A DNA stretch of 58,144 bases from Bacillota bacterium (GCA_012838035.1 DUQB01000033.1:1-58144), one strand, 5' to 3'. Shown: positions 45,116-53,911, counted from the stretch's first letter. Program-made: numbers and translations. Notes: generated by a model not told the origin, from the sequence alone.

Positions 45116-45226
45116 CCCATCGATGAACTGTTACGGCATCAGGCCTTTCTTTAGCTGATGTTCGGGCTTCCGATGGGATCATATGTCCGGCATAAACAAG
45201 GCAAATCCGCTTTCTTTATGCCGGAC
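45116..45226 (+). promoter_or_regulatory. Two stacked RNA hairpins between the lyase and esterase genes
   Basis: The first has an outer stem CCCATCG (45116-45122) with CGATGGG (45171-45177) and an inner stem CATCAG/CTGATG (45137-45142/45155-45160). The second is a perfect 12-base-pair stem, 45185-45196 with 45215-45226, ending ten bases before the AGGAGG of the esterase. Neither has a T tract. They may be processing, attenuation or translation-control elements. Confidence 0.5.
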
Positions 45227-45249
45227 CATTATTCAGGAGGTAGTATAAG

Positions 45250-46284
45250 ATGGCGGAACTCCAGCTAAATGCGCCTGTAGCTTTTCGTAACGCACGTATT
45301 ACCAACCCGCCCTTGCTGGTGAGCGCCGATGGGCGACAGATCACCGACGCGGCAGCATGGGAAAAACAGCGCGCCCTTATAGAGCGCGATTGGCTGAACT
45401 ACCTGGGAACGGCTCCCTATGCGCCCCTGGATATGGAAGCGAAAACCATTCGCGTCGACGACTTAGGCGACTGCACGGCAACCGAAGTGTATCTGAAAAT
45501 GGAGCCGGACTACTTCGAACAGTGTTACTTAATGATTCCAAAAGAAAAGCCGGCGGAGAAGTTGCCTGCCGTCGTCGTTTTTTTCTATGACATCGATACC
45601 CCTGCAGACCACAATATGGGCAGCTCACGCTGGAAGGCCAACGTCCAAAACAGGGCCTTTGCTCGCCATTTGGTCAAGCGGGGTTATGTCACGCTAGTCC
45701 AACGCTGGGTGCATGAAGGGCTGGTTGCCCCTGAAGACAGAAAACTATCCATGGCCGACCGGTATGCCAAAGGCGTGGAAAGACTGCGGACTCTGTATCC
45801 GCATTGGAAAGGCTTAGGTAGAGTCGTTTGGGACGCCGCCCGCTGCGTGGACTATTTGCAGTCGCTTGATTTCGTCGATCCGGAGCGTATCGGCTGCATG
45901 GGACACTCCCTAGGCGGCAAAATGGCGCTCTACGCCGGAGCTTTCGATCAACGGTACAAAGTGATCGTCTGTTCCGATTTGGGTATCGGCCTCTCCTTCA
46001 GCAACTACGACGCACCTTGGTATTTAGGTCCTGAGGTACGCGATCCCGCTTTCGGCCGTGATCACCATCAACTGTTGGGTCTTATAGCACCCAGAGCATT
46101 TCTCTTGATTGCCGGCGAAAGCGCCGACGGCGACCGCAGTTGGGCTTACCTAAACAGCGCACGTGAGGTGTATCAGCTTTATGGTCAAGCCGATCGCATC
46201 GGTATGGTGAACCATCGCACCGGTCATGCGCCTACCATGGACTCGCTGGAACAAGCCTACGGCTGGTTCGACAAACATCTATAA
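45250..46284 (+). CDS. Alpha/beta-hydrolase (dienelactone hydrolase / acyl esterase type)
   Basis: A 344-residue serine hydrolase. The nucleophile is S220 in GCMGHSLGGKMALYAG, the histidine is likely in NHRTGHAPTMD, and LIAPRAFLLIAGESADGD precedes it in the usual position. RGYVTLVQRWVHEGLVAPED is the cap-side loop. It resembles the acetyl-xylan-esterase-like and dienelactone-hydrolase-like enzymes without signal peptide, so it is cytoplasmic. AGGAGG is followed by ATG at 45250. It may be cotranscribed with the lyase 138 bases upstream; a terminator follows. The substrate is unknown. Confidence 0.85.
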   Translation: MAELQLNAPVAFRNARITNPPLLVSADGRQITDAAAWEKQRALIERDWLNYLGTAPYAPLDMEAKTIRVDDLGDCTATEVYLKMEPDYFEQCYLMIPKEKPAEKLPAVVVFFYDIDTPADHNMGSSRWKANVQNRAFARHLVKRGYVTLVQRWVHEGLVAPEDRKLSMADRYAKGVERLRTLYPHWKGLGRVVWDAARCVDYLQSLDFVDPERIGCMGHSLGGKMALYAGAFDQRYKVIVCSDLGIGLSFSNYDAPWYLGPEVRDPAFGRDHHQLLGLIAPRAFLLIAGESADGDRSWAYLNSAREVYQLYGQADRIGMVNHRTGHAPTMDSLEQAYGWFDKHL

Positions 46285-46296
46285 ACACAGGCCGCG

Positions 46297-46331
46297 GGGC
46301 ACGGCTGCTTTAGTTCAGCCGTGCCCTTTTT
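46297..46331 (+). terminator. Strong Rho-independent terminator after the esterase
   Basis: GGGCACGGCTG (46297-46307) pairs perfectly with CAGCCGTGCCC (46316-46326) around an eight-base loop, followed by TTTTT. The stop codon of the opposing small gene lies in the loop. Confidence 0.9.
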
Positions 46332-46564
46332 GCTTTCACCCGCAGCTTACGCCGCGGTCGCCACAACAGCGGGTTCTTCGCCAAGTCGGTGCCGTTTAGC
46401 CCGGCCCGCATCCCGTTGTTGAAAGCCTGCAAGTTGACGTCGATAGACCAGTTCATCGCGGCGCCTAAACCTGCTTCAATCATCTTGCCCACCATCATGC
46501 CCAGCCGATAAGCCTGATCAGGCGATACCTCTCCGGCAAACTCATCAAGAAGGTCCTTCTCCAT
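46310..46564 (-). CDS. Small protein of unknown function
   Basis: An 84-residue protein without a recognised family: an acidic N-terminus (MEKDLLDEFAGEVSPD), a central amphipathic or weakly hydrophobic part (RLGMMVGKMIEAGLGAAMNW) and a very basic tail (RPRRKLRVKAKRARLN). GGGGG lies about seven bases before the ATG. It starts 27 bases after the terminator of the DUF6305-like gene, so it needs read-through or its own promoter. The polarity of charge suggests nucleic-acid or membrane contact, but this is a guess. Confidence 0.6.
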   Translation of the reverse strand: MEKDLLDEFAGEVSPDQAYRLGMMVGKMIEAGLGAAMNWSIDVNLQAFNNGMRAGLNGTDLAKNPLLWRPRRKLRVKAKRARLN

Positions 46565-46590
46565 CGATAACCCCCTCTATGCTAAAAATG

Positions 46591-46616
46591 AAAAGGCACC
46601 CTAGATATAGGATGCC
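46591..46616 (-). terminator. Terminator after the DUF6305-like gene
   Basis: On the minus strand GGCATCCTA, a TATC loop and TAGGGTGCC form a stem with one mismatch, followed by TTTTC. It lies about 45 bases past the stop at 46663 and would end the poly-gamma-glutamate transcript. Confidence 0.7.
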
Positions 46617-46662
46617 CCCATTCAGCCTGGTTTTCTACCAGGCCTGCTTTCGCCTCAAAAGA

Positions 46663-47214
46663 CTAGTTGTTGAACAGCTCTTTCAACGGTGCAGCTGCGT
46701 TGGCAATTTTATCTACGCTGTAAAAAGCGGCTCCGCTGCGCAGATTTTTGTTGAAGATGCCGTCGGCGTTACCGCTTTCCACCACAATGACGGCGTCGGC
46801 CAAAGGCACGACGGTTTCAATCAGCTTATCGGAGCTTTGTCCGCGTCGCTGGCTTCCCCCCAAGTGCATGGCGATGATCTTAATACCGGCCTGACGAGCT
46901 GCCGTAGCCAGGCTGGTCACCCGAGCCACCTCATCATTGAGATTGATACCAGCTGCGCCTAGCCCCTTACTACTGGCGCCGATCACGATCACTAAACTTT
47001 TTTTGCCGTTTAGATTCGCCGTCGTGGCCAAATCGTTCAACTCGGCGTTAGCCGCCGTTTGGTTTAAAAGGACTCTGGCCATCGCCGTATCCGGACTCTG
47101 CCCTGCGTTTGTCAACAGCGTCGGTCCGCTAAACTGAGCTGCGGACGCGGTCAAAGCGAATACCGCCAGTAATGCCGTAACCATGGTCATCATCAATGTT
47201 TTGCGCAAATGCAC
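46663..47214 (-). CDS. Secreted DUF6305-like protein
   Basis: A 183-residue exported protein: signal peptide (MTMVTALLAVFALTASA), then one alpha/beta domain that starts SGPTLLTNAGQSPDTAMARV. SLVIVIGASSKGLGAAGINL and IIAMHLGGSQRRGQSSDKLI follow, with DAVIVVESGNADG near the end. I match it from memory to DUF6305, whose function is unknown. It follows ggt by 80 bases in the poly-gamma-glutamate run and is last before a terminator, so it may bind or position the polymer or its synthase. The start is GTG 47214 behind AAGGGGG. Confidence 0.72.
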   Translation of the reverse strand: MHLRKTLMMTMVTALLAVFALTASAAQFSGPTLLTNAGQSPDTAMARVLLNQTAANAELNDLATTANLNGKKSLVIVIGASSKGLGAAGINLNDEVARVTSLATAARQAGIKIIAMHLGGSQRRGQSSDKLIETVVPLADAVIVVESGNADGIFNKNLRSGAAFYSVDKIANAAAPLKELFNN

Positions 47215-47294
47215 AGATATTCCCCCTTGCGTGTTCCTACCTTGTATGGCGCGGAAGGTGAGCGCTAAGCCACCACTCCGCGCCCGGCTGCAAC

Positions 47295-50138
47295 TTAGTA
47301 CCCTGCGGCGGCGCCGTCCCGTCTCGGGTCGGCCGCGCCCTGCATTTCGCCCGTTGCGGGATCTATCGCGACGGCATGAACGCCGCCGAAGTATAGATCG
47401 TAATCGGGATACAGCTTAATGCTGTGACCGAGTGTTTGGAGGAAAGCGACGGTCTCTTCAGAGTAACGTCCCTCCATTTCCAAATTGGCCATGCTATGGC
47501 GACTGAAGAACTTAGGCGCATCAATGGCCGACTGGATGTCCATGCCGAAATCGATGTGGTTGACGATGACTTCGGTAACGGTGGTGATGATCCGAGCAGC
47601 ACCGGGTGAACCCACGACTAGGCGTACATCGCCTTCATCCAACAAGATCGTCGGCGCAATGGTGGTGCGCATCCGCTTGCCGGGCTGCAGCGAGTTCACG
47701 CCTGAACCAAAGTTCATCATCTCGTTATTGAGCAAGAATCCGGTTCCCGGTACTACGTCACCCGTACCCATAAAGGATGAAATCGTCTGAGTCAGGCTGA
47801 CCGCGTTGCCATATTTATCAACGATGCTGACATGGGTGGTACTGCCGGATTCCACAACCGGCTCGGTGGTTTGATCAACCACGATGCTCTTAACCTCAGC
47901 GGTGGCGTCCTGCATCCAGAAGCCGACGCCGCCCTTGATGTCGGCGATAACCTCGTTCTTCACTTCACCGATGATTTTACCATCAATAACGAACCAGACG
48001 GTATCGCCGGCGAAGTAATACTCGTAGACGTGCTCGTCAAACGGGCTGAAACCTGCAGCCGAGAAGTTATAGTCGGTGTTTTTGCCGTCTTTGACTACCG
48101 ACAACCGTACGCTCTCGTCTTTGCGCAGATAGGCGTAGACCCGATTAGCGTCATCTTCGTACTTGCCCATGATGCGGCCGACGTTCCATGCGCTGGTACC
48201 ATGGGTTTCCAGCGTCTTCATGACGGCGACGACATGGCGATCAACTCCGAAATCCTCATGCAGCTGCAATACGCCGCGGGTACCCTTAGCTCCGTCGGTG
48301 CCGGCGGACCACTCGCCATCGACGACTACGAAATCGCCCAAACCGGCGGCAAAGTTTTCGTCCAGCACCCGGTATTTGTAATCGAGATCCGGCAAGGTGT
48401 AGACAGGTTCGCTCGGCGCAGCGGCGACAAAGCCGGACACGCCGGAGGCGTCCAATACCTTGACGGTAACGTTATCGTAGGCGGCTCTGGACTGCTGCGA
48501 CCAGAAACCCACCTTGCCGCCCATACTGCCGATATTGCTGTCTTCTACCGCAATACCCAGGTGTCCGTCAATCCACAATTCAGCCCGGTTGCCCAAGAAC
48601 ATCAGGCGATACTGATGCGGTTCCAGCGGATTAACCGCCACCTTGGCGTCGTAGTTATTGGTTACGCCGTTTGCCTTCACGGTAAACCGGATGTTGCCGT
48701 CCGTGCGCAAATAGACGTAGATGTGGTTGTTCAAGTCGACGTACTTGCCGTAGAGACGCCCGACATTGTAAGTGTTTGTTCCCAACTGTTCCTGAGTTTG
48801 GATAGTCACCTCAAACATACGGTCCGGCGCAAAGCTTTGCGTACTGACGATCTGGCCTAGACTACCCACCAGTTTGCCGTTCTCAACGCTCCACTCGCCA
48901 TCTATCGGACTCCAACCTTCCGGAGTGCTCTGCACGAAAGGATCGGCAAAGGCTTCAGTGGCGTAGATGCTCGGGTTAAATGCATCAGCGCCTTGGACGA
49001 CCCTTTGTACGAAGGTTGTACCCACGTTATCATAGGCCGGCGCATCGCCCGGCTTGTTGCTGGACGGTACGGTAGCTTGCCCTAACGAAAGGGTGGTAAA
49101 CCGCTCCCGAGCATATTCATCCGACGTAAGACCGCGTGTAGGAACGGACGAAAAGCCCGGATCGCCCATATATGCCTGCGTATCCGCAGCGTTCTTCTTC
49201 ATGATTTCCGCCATGATATGGATATAAAGCGGATCATCGTAACCGAATACGTCGGGGTTGAACTGTTCCCACATATTCAGATTCGCGATCACGTTGTGTC
49301 CGGAAACCGGCGGGGGGCCGGATAAGACTTCATAACCACGGAACGTACCTCTGGCCGGTTCGCGAACGATGGCTTCATAGGCGGCTAAATCGTCGTAACC
49401 GATGAACCCGCCGTGCTCGGTCATAAAAGCCACAATTTTATCAGCGATGGCGCCCTTATAAAAGGCATCCGCTCCGTATTCGGCTATTTGTTCCAGCGAC
49501 CAGGCGAGGTCCGGATTCTTAAGAATATCGCCTTCTGCGACAGGGAAACCGTCAGGCATGTAAATCGCAGCTGTTGCCGATTTCGTCAGCAGCAACGCGT
49601 AGTTGTCCAGCAAGGCGCCTGCCAAGGTTGCGCTGACCGGAAAACCTTCGCGTGCCAAGCGAATAGCTGGTTCCATAACGGTCTTAAGTGGTAACGTACC
49701 GTATTCAGCATGCGCCTTCAGCACGGCGGCAACTAAACCGGGAACGGCTGCGGCCGCCGGATGCCTACTGTTGGCGGCAGCATCCCAACTGGTGTCCAAT
49801 GTGGCCATGGAGCGACCGTCAATGACCAAATCGCGGTCGGGATTCTCCAAATGGATAACCATTAAACCTTCTCCGCCTAATCCTGATGCATGTGGTTCCA
49901 CAACGCCCAACGCAAATGAGGTGGCTGCCATAGCATCAATGGCGTTGCCTCCGAGCTTGAGCATCTGCAGCCCGGCTTCGGCAGCCAACGGATGCGCCGC
50001 GGTAACCATACCGTTCATCCCGGTGACCAGTTTAGCCTCTTCCGCACCTGCAACCGCCACCGCCAGCGACATAAGTATTACTACCAGCATGCTGCAGAGC
50101 CATACTCTGGTTCTGTGACCTTTACGCATGAACTCCAT
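47295..50138 (-). CDS. ggt: Gamma-glutamyltransferase with two inserted jelly-roll domains
   Basis: A 947-residue exported enzyme; ordinary GGTs have 530-590 residues. After the signal peptide (VVILMSLAVAVAGA), residues 35-390 are the large-subunit fold (SGLGGEGLMVIHL, SGPPPVSGHNVIANL). Two tandem beta-sandwich domains follow, at about 394-563 and 584-754. They are related to each other: YNVGRLYGKYVDLNNHIYVY versus WNVGRIMGKYEDDANRVYAY. The autoprocessing and catalytic threonine is T767 in SGSTTHVSIVDKYGNAVSL, and the small subunit runs on with GTGFLLNNEMMNFG and VVGSPGAARI. The enzyme should transfer or hydrolyse gamma-glutamyl groups outside the cytoplasmic membrane; with pgsBCW, poly-gamma-glutamate is the natural substrate, as for CapD. 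AGGAGG precedes the ATG. Confidence 0.92.
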   Translation of the reverse strand: MEFMRKGHRTRVWLCSMLVVILMSLAVAVAGAEEAKLVTGMNGMVTAAHPLAAEAGLQMLKLGGNAIDAMAATSFALGVVEPHASGLGGEGLMVIHLENPDRDLVIDGRSMATLDTSWDAAANSRHPAAAAVPGLVAAVLKAHAEYGTLPLKTVMEPAIRLAREGFPVSATLAGALLDNYALLLTKSATAAIYMPDGFPVAEGDILKNPDLAWSLEQIAEYGADAFYKGAIADKIVAFMTEHGGFIGYDDLAAYEAIVREPARGTFRGYEVLSGPPPVSGHNVIANLNMWEQFNPDVFGYDDPLYIHIMAEIMKKNAADTQAYMGDPGFSSVPTRGLTSDEYARERFTTLSLGQATVPSSNKPGDAPAYDNVGTTFVQRVVQGADAFNPSIYATEAFADPFVQSTPEGWSPIDGEWSVENGKLVGSLGQIVSTQSFAPDRMFEVTIQTQEQLGTNTYNVGRLYGKYVDLNNHIYVYLRTDGNIRFTVKANGVTNNYDAKVAVNPLEPHQYRLMFLGNRAELWIDGHLGIAVEDSNIGSMGGKVGFWSQQSRAAYDNVTVKVLDASGVSGFVAAAPSEPVYTLPDLDYKYRVLDENFAAGLGDFVVVDGEWSAGTDGAKGTRGVLQLHEDFGVDRHVVAVMKTLETHGTSAWNVGRIMGKYEDDANRVYAYLRKDESVRLSVVKDGKNTDYNFSAAGFSPFDEHVYEYYFAGDTVWFVIDGKIIGEVKNEVIADIKGGVGFWMQDATAEVKSIVVDQTTEPVVESGSTTHVSIVDKYGNAVSLTQTISSFMGTGDVVPGTGFLLNNEMMNFGSGVNSLQPGKRMRTTIAPTILLDEGDVRLVVGSPGAARIITTVTEVIVNHIDFGMDIQSAIDAPKFFSRHSMANLEMEGRYSEETVAFLQTLGHSIKLYPDYDLYFGGVHAVAIDPATGEMQGAADPRRDGAAAGY

Positions 50139-50198
50139 ACAAATTCGCCTCCTGATCTCGATTGTTTTTTTGCCTGCGTTTAGGGATAAGAGCAGTAG

Positions 50199-50238
50199 GA
50201 TCGATTCTTATATAGTTGCGATTCAGCCCGATCGATTC
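50199..50238 (-). promoter_or_regulatory. Candidate ggt promoter flanked by repeated GATCGATTC sites
   Basis: GATCGATTC occurs at 50199-50207 and again at 50230-50238, 31 bases apart, close to three DNA helical turns. Between them on the minus strand is TATATA (50209-50214), a possible -10. The distal copy covers the weak -35 position. This fits binding sites of a regulator, perhaps the response regulator encoded just upstream. Confidence 0.4.
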
Positions 50239-50251
50239 CTATTTGTTCTCA

Positions 50252-50944
50252 TTATTCTCGCGGGATTGTGTACAGCTTGCTGGGTCGACCGACGCCGCCG
50301 TAATCGATCACCACGTCGCAGACGCCTTCAGACTCCAAGAAGTTCAAATAGCGGCATGCCGTGGGGTATGCGCAGCCAATCGCTTTGGCAATATCATTAG
50401 CTGTTACCGGTTGTTCGGCGGCGACCAACTCTTCCAGCACGGCAAAGAGCGTAGGCCTATTTACGCCGGAAATGTCGGGCAGCGTTTCGGCTAACTGCCT
50501 AGCTCGTTCACCACTTGCACGTTGCCGCAGGCCTGGGTTTCTTTCGGCTGCTTGGCGACTGTATTTGAGATGAACGTTAATGCGAGAGATCAGATCGGGA
50601 GCCTTAATGGGCTTGAGGGCGAAGTCGGTCGCGCCTTCAGCCAAAAATTGGGTGGCCAAGGCATGGCTCTCATCTACGGTCAACACCAGTATCGGCAGCC
50701 GGCCATTTCGCTGCCGAATCCGGCGCACCGTGGCCAAGCCGTCCATATCCGGCAAATGGTAGTCGACCACCACGATGTCCACGCCGCCTTCTACCACCAT
50801 ACGTAAGCCGCTGCGTCCCGTACGCGCCGTAACTACACGCCACCCGGCCACTTCGCCGATAGCCTGGAACGTGTAAAGTATGCCGGGATCATCATCAATG
50901 CATAGCACCGTAGGCTTTGGTTCTACAGTGTGCTTTGTACCCAT
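50252..50944 (-). CDS. Response regulator with C-terminal winged helix
   Basis: A 230-residue regulator. The receiver domain (about 11-125) has the acidic pocket D17-D19 in LCIDDDPGI, phosphoacceptor D61 in VVVDYHLPDMDGL and the conserved lysine in FALKPIKAPDL. The C-terminal part (about 165-230) has a helix-turn-helix with ANDIAKAIGCAYPTACRYLN and a wing (GGVGRPSKLYTI), similar to the CitB/DcuR type. It lies 57 bases after the sensor kinase and should be its partner. The likely targets are ggt and the pgs operon. Confidence 0.9.
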   Translation of the reverse strand: MGTKHTVEPKPTVLCIDDDPGILYTFQAIGEVAGWRVVTARTGRSGLRMVVEGGVDIVVVDYHLPDMDGLATVRRIRQRNGRLPILVLTVDESHALATQFLAEGATDFALKPIKAPDLISRINVHLKYSRQAAERNPGLRQRASGERARQLAETLPDISGVNRPTLFAVLEELVAAEQPVTANDIAKAIGCAYPTACRYLNFLESEGVCDVVIDYGGVGRPSKLYTIPRE

Positions 50945-51001
50945 GGCCTGCTCTCCTTGTATAACTCAACTTCCCCTCCGGCACGAAACCGATATGGCCG
51001 A

Positions 51002-52417
51002 TCATTCCGCCTTGCATCCGGCATCAGCGGGGCTCGCCTGTTGCAAGGTGACCGTGATGGTGGTGCCGGTCTCAGGTACCGTATCCACTTGGATCGATCC
51101 GTGATGATCGACCTCAATGACCGTACGGGCAAAAGGCAGGCCCAAACCGGAACCGCCTTTCGTGCTGTATCCGGCTTGCCATATTCTATCCAGCGTTTCG
51201 CTGGAGATACCGCTGCCGCTGTCCGCCACCATTACCTGAATAGTACCATTTTCCGCCCAGGCTCGTACGGCAACCGGTTGCCGCGTGCCGGATTCAATGG
51301 CGTTGCTGATGATGTTGACGAGCGCTCTGGCGAGCCGTATGCGGTTCACACGCAGCAAGGCATGTGGGTTCTCCACATAAAACTTAACATAGTTGCGTTG
51401 TCCGGGCATTTGCGCCCGTACGTACTCCACCAGTTCCCCCAAGGAGATAATCTGAGCCGGTTGCGGATTAAGCATCTCGCTCACCATGGCTCGCATACGT
51501 TCGGCTGCATGTTCAATAGCCTCAGCATGTTTCTTGATCGCACGCCCGCTATCGGTCGCCTGCTCATGCGCCATCATTTGAATAAGACCCGCGAGCCCTT
51601 CAATCGCGGTTAACGGTGTCTTCAAATCGTGCACCAGGCTCTGCGTTTCACGCGTCGTGCGGGCCGCCAATTGTTCTCTCAGGGCACGCTCCACCGCTAC
51701 TTCTCGCTGCCGAGTCTCTTCCAACAGTGCCATATGTTGAGTGGCATCCACCATGAACTTACCGATTAACAACGTTAATGCGATAAGGAAGAAGGCCATC
51801 AGCAGGCTCCAAATGTTCAGCACATCGTTTACCTGGAGAAAATCAGCCGCTATCTTAATGGAGCGGGACAACTCTCCCCTACCGAAACCGTAATCCGTAA
51901 GACTGGGCGCCATATCCGGCCATTGCACCGCATGCAGCATGATCATCAGCAAAATGCTGCGATTCCGAGCGCTATGTTGATGTAAAGAGATCTGGTGCAA
52001 CACTAAAAGGCTGCACAACGCCAGCAAAGCCGGAACGCCAAAATCATACTCAACGGCATAAATATTTTGGATCATGCGGTAGAAAACGGGGATCAAACCG
52101 ATGGGCAGGATATACCCGATGCGCCGCCGCCAAGGACCTGCGCCGGATTGCAGCGCCGCCTCGCCGATTAAAAAAGCGCCGTAATATACGGGTACGATGC
52201 GGATCGTATTCAGCATGACCAAACGCAAGGCCGTCAGCAGCAGGCGTCCGCCGTCTTCCCCAAAAATGGCTGCTTTGATGGCTGTAAGCACGCCGAAGTC
52301 TTGTTGATCGATCAACAGAGGCATGAGAAAGCCCAGCCCCAAACACGCCGCACCCCAGGCTGCCGAAGGAGAGCGCCAAACCTGGAGAAAAGCGATCAGC
52401 CGGTTTTTCAGTTGCAT
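51002..52417 (-). CDS. Membrane sensor histidine kinase
   Basis: A 471-residue kinase. The first 240 residues hold about seven transmembrane helices (for example ALLALCSLLVLHQISLH, LLMAFFLIALTLLIGKFMV) with no large periplasmic loop, so the signal is probably sensed in the membrane. A coiled linker leads to the dimerisation helix with H263 (SLVHDLKTPLTAIEGLAGLI) and an ATPase domain: N box NIISNAIES, G1 VADSGSGIS and G2 TKGGSGLGLPFA. ATG 52417 is chosen because GGAGGAG is seven bases upstream; the longer frame overlaps pgsW. It is encoded inside the poly-gamma-glutamate operon, which suggests that envelope state controls polymer processing. Confidence 0.92.
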   Translation of the reverse strand: MQLKNRLIAFLQVWRSPSAAWGAACLGLGFLMPLLIDQQDFGVLTAIKAAIFGEDGGRLLLTALRLVMLNTIRIVPVYYGAFLIGEAALQSGAGPWRRRIGYILPIGLIPVFYRMIQNIYAVEYDFGVPALLALCSLLVLHQISLHQHSARNRSILLMIMLHAVQWPDMAPSLTDYGFGRGELSRSIKIAADFLQVNDVLNIWSLLMAFFLIALTLLIGKFMVDATQHMALLEETRQREVAVERALREQLAARTTRETQSLVHDLKTPLTAIEGLAGLIQMMAHEQATDSGRAIKKHAEAIEHAAERMRAMVSEMLNPQPAQIISLGELVEYVRAQMPGQRNYVKFYVENPHALLRVNRIRLARALVNIISNAIESGTRQPVAVRAWAENGTIQVMVADSGSGISSETLDRIWQAGYSTKGGSGLGLPFARTVIEVDHHGSIQVDTVPETGTTITVTLQQASPADAGCKAE

Positions 52418-52454
52418 CAACCTGCTCCTCCCCACACTGGTGCGCAGCTTTGCT

Positions 52455-53486
52455 CTAGCGAGCACTCCCTTGCACGTCGTTCCAACCAGGTAGCGGAATC
52501 GGGTCTATGGGCAGTCCGTAACGTAAAGCAAGCTCCTTGACGTTCAGCAAATGGAAAGTAGGCACCTCGGCTGCCCGAAAACGCCAGAGAAGGCCGGGAA
52601 CGCCGCGACAACTCCAATTCCTAGTCAGCCAACCATGCCACTCCGCCGGTGGAGCGCAGTCACCTGTCGTCGCATGCGCGCCGCCCACATTGATAAATGC
52701 CGCCACCCGATCACCTGCCCAATAAAAAGCCCAGCGTCCTTCGATCATCTCGGCCAGATTTCCGCCTGTAATGACTTCCGCTCCGCTACGAGCCAGGATG
52801 GGCAGTATGGTGTGCAGATCCGCCTCGAGCAGACCCATACCCAGGTCTTGACCGCCACCAGCGGTAACGCGCCATTCCACGCCGACCAACCAACCGGAGT
52901 CCGCCAGATGGCGCATCATGTCGGTCCAGGTCCAATCCGGTCGATTGGCGCCGTACATCGACGCCGTAGGCGAGGCGACGGCACGCACCTGTATGCCCAT
53001 GGCCTTGGCTGCCGCTAAAACAGCCAGGTTCAGACCCGGGAATGATCCGGACAAACTGACGGCAATCGTGTCACCTTGTCCAATGTCGGCAGCAGCCAAC
53101 TCATCAACGATAATTGCCGCCCACAACGGCGATAACGCAGTGCGCTTGGCTTCCAGATCACCGAGGGTGGATGTTATCGCACTCCATTCCACGCCGATGA
53201 GTTGGGTACCATTGGGGTCATTACTGTTGACCTCTACGAAGGGAGCGGCCGCTCCTAGCGAGAGCATGGCCTCTTTCATGTAATCAATTGCCTGCCGGCG
53301 TGCTTGCGCTCGCTCAAAACCGCTGGCGACAGGTTGATACGGCACTGGTGTTTGCGCTGCGCCTAATAAGAACAACCCGAACGCGACCAAGCACAACACC
53401 CAGCGAAGAACCGGGCGACCATCCAGCGACCAACGTCCTTGCGGCGGTCTGAAAGGTTGTTGCTCCGATCTACGGCGCAGTTGCAT
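52455..53486 (-). CDS. pgsW: Poly-gamma-glutamate system protein PgsW
   Basis: A 343-residue protein with one N-terminal transmembrane helix (VLRWVLCLVAFGLFLLGAA) and a large exported domain. VEVNSNDPNGTQLIGVEWSA and SLSGSFPGLNLAVLAAAKAM, with VRAVASPTASMYGANRPDWT further on, match the poly-gamma-glutamate system protein family (TIGR04332) found beside pgsB and pgsC in bacteria and archaea that lack the classic PgsA. ATG 53486 overlaps the pgsC stop as TAATG, so translation is coupled; GTG 53507 is less likely. Its biochemical role is not established; polymer export or anchoring is inferred from neighbours. Confidence 0.88.
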   Translation of the reverse strand: MQLRRRSEQQPFRPPQGRWSLDGRPVLRWVLCLVAFGLFLLGAAQTPVPYQPVASGFERAQARRQAIDYMKEAMLSLGAAAPFVEVNSNDPNGTQLIGVEWSAITSTLGDLEAKRTALSPLWAAIIVDELAAADIGQGDTIAVSLSGSFPGLNLAVLAAAKAMGIQVRAVASPTASMYGANRPDWTWTDMMRHLADSGWLVGVEWRVTAGGGQDLGMGLLEADLHTILPILARSGAEVITGGNLAEMIEGRWAFYWAGDRVAAFINVGGAHATTGDCAPPAEWHGWLTRNWSCRGVPGLLWRFRAAEVPTFHLLNVKELALRYGLPIDPIPLPGWNDVQGSAR

Positions 53487-53911
53487 TAAGCGATCCATCC
53501 TAAACACATCCGGACTATGGCGGCTATGGCCAGTGTAGCGAACGTGGTGGCGATGATGCCGTTGCGATCCATTTCATGAGCCAATAGACCGGGAATAATG
53601 AACCCCACGGCGTAGAACTCGGTCAACTCCGAGCTTAAAACCGCGGCTTCCCGCCACAACGCATTCAGCGTGAACCCTAACAAAACCGTGACGACAAAAC
53701 GTCGACGGCCGTACAGCACCAAGTAACGCTGTAAAAACCGTGTCAAACCGACTACCGCGTAGGCCAGGCCGAAGGTGATCAGAAGACGCTGCGGCGATGT
53801 GATAAAAAACGCCAAATAGCCTGGTACCACCAATCCGCCGGCAGTGACGCCGAACAGCTCGTAGCAAAGCCAACTCAATACCATTCCTAAACCAATAGCA
53901 AAAGCGATCAT
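53486..53911 (-). CDS. pgsC: Poly-gamma-glutamate biosynthesis membrane protein PgsC (CapC)
   Basis: About 141 residues with four or five transmembrane helices. FAIGLGMVLSWLCYELFGVT, AGGLVVPGYLAFF and SELTEFYAVGFIIPGLLAHE are the conserved CapC blocks. PgsC partners PgsB in the membrane-bound synthase that polymerises glutamate through its gamma-carboxyl. ATG 53911 is preferred since GGGAG lies seven bases upstream; ATG 53917 is next to that site. The stop overlaps the start of pgsW. Confidence 0.95.
   Translation of the reverse strand: MIAFAIGLGMVLSWLCYELFGVTAGGLVVPGYLAFFITSPQRLLITFGLAYAVVGLTRFLQRYLVLYGRRRFVVTVLLGFTLNALWREAAVLSSELTEFYAVGFIIPGLLAHEMDRNGIIATTFATLAIAAIVRMCLGWIA

Noticed and set aside
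47832-48860. Open frame of 342 codons on the plus strand, opposite ggt
   Set aside because: It lies wholly within ggt, whose protein shows clear family motifs; the antisense frame has no family traits and no convincing ribosome binding site. It reflects codon bias of the real gene.
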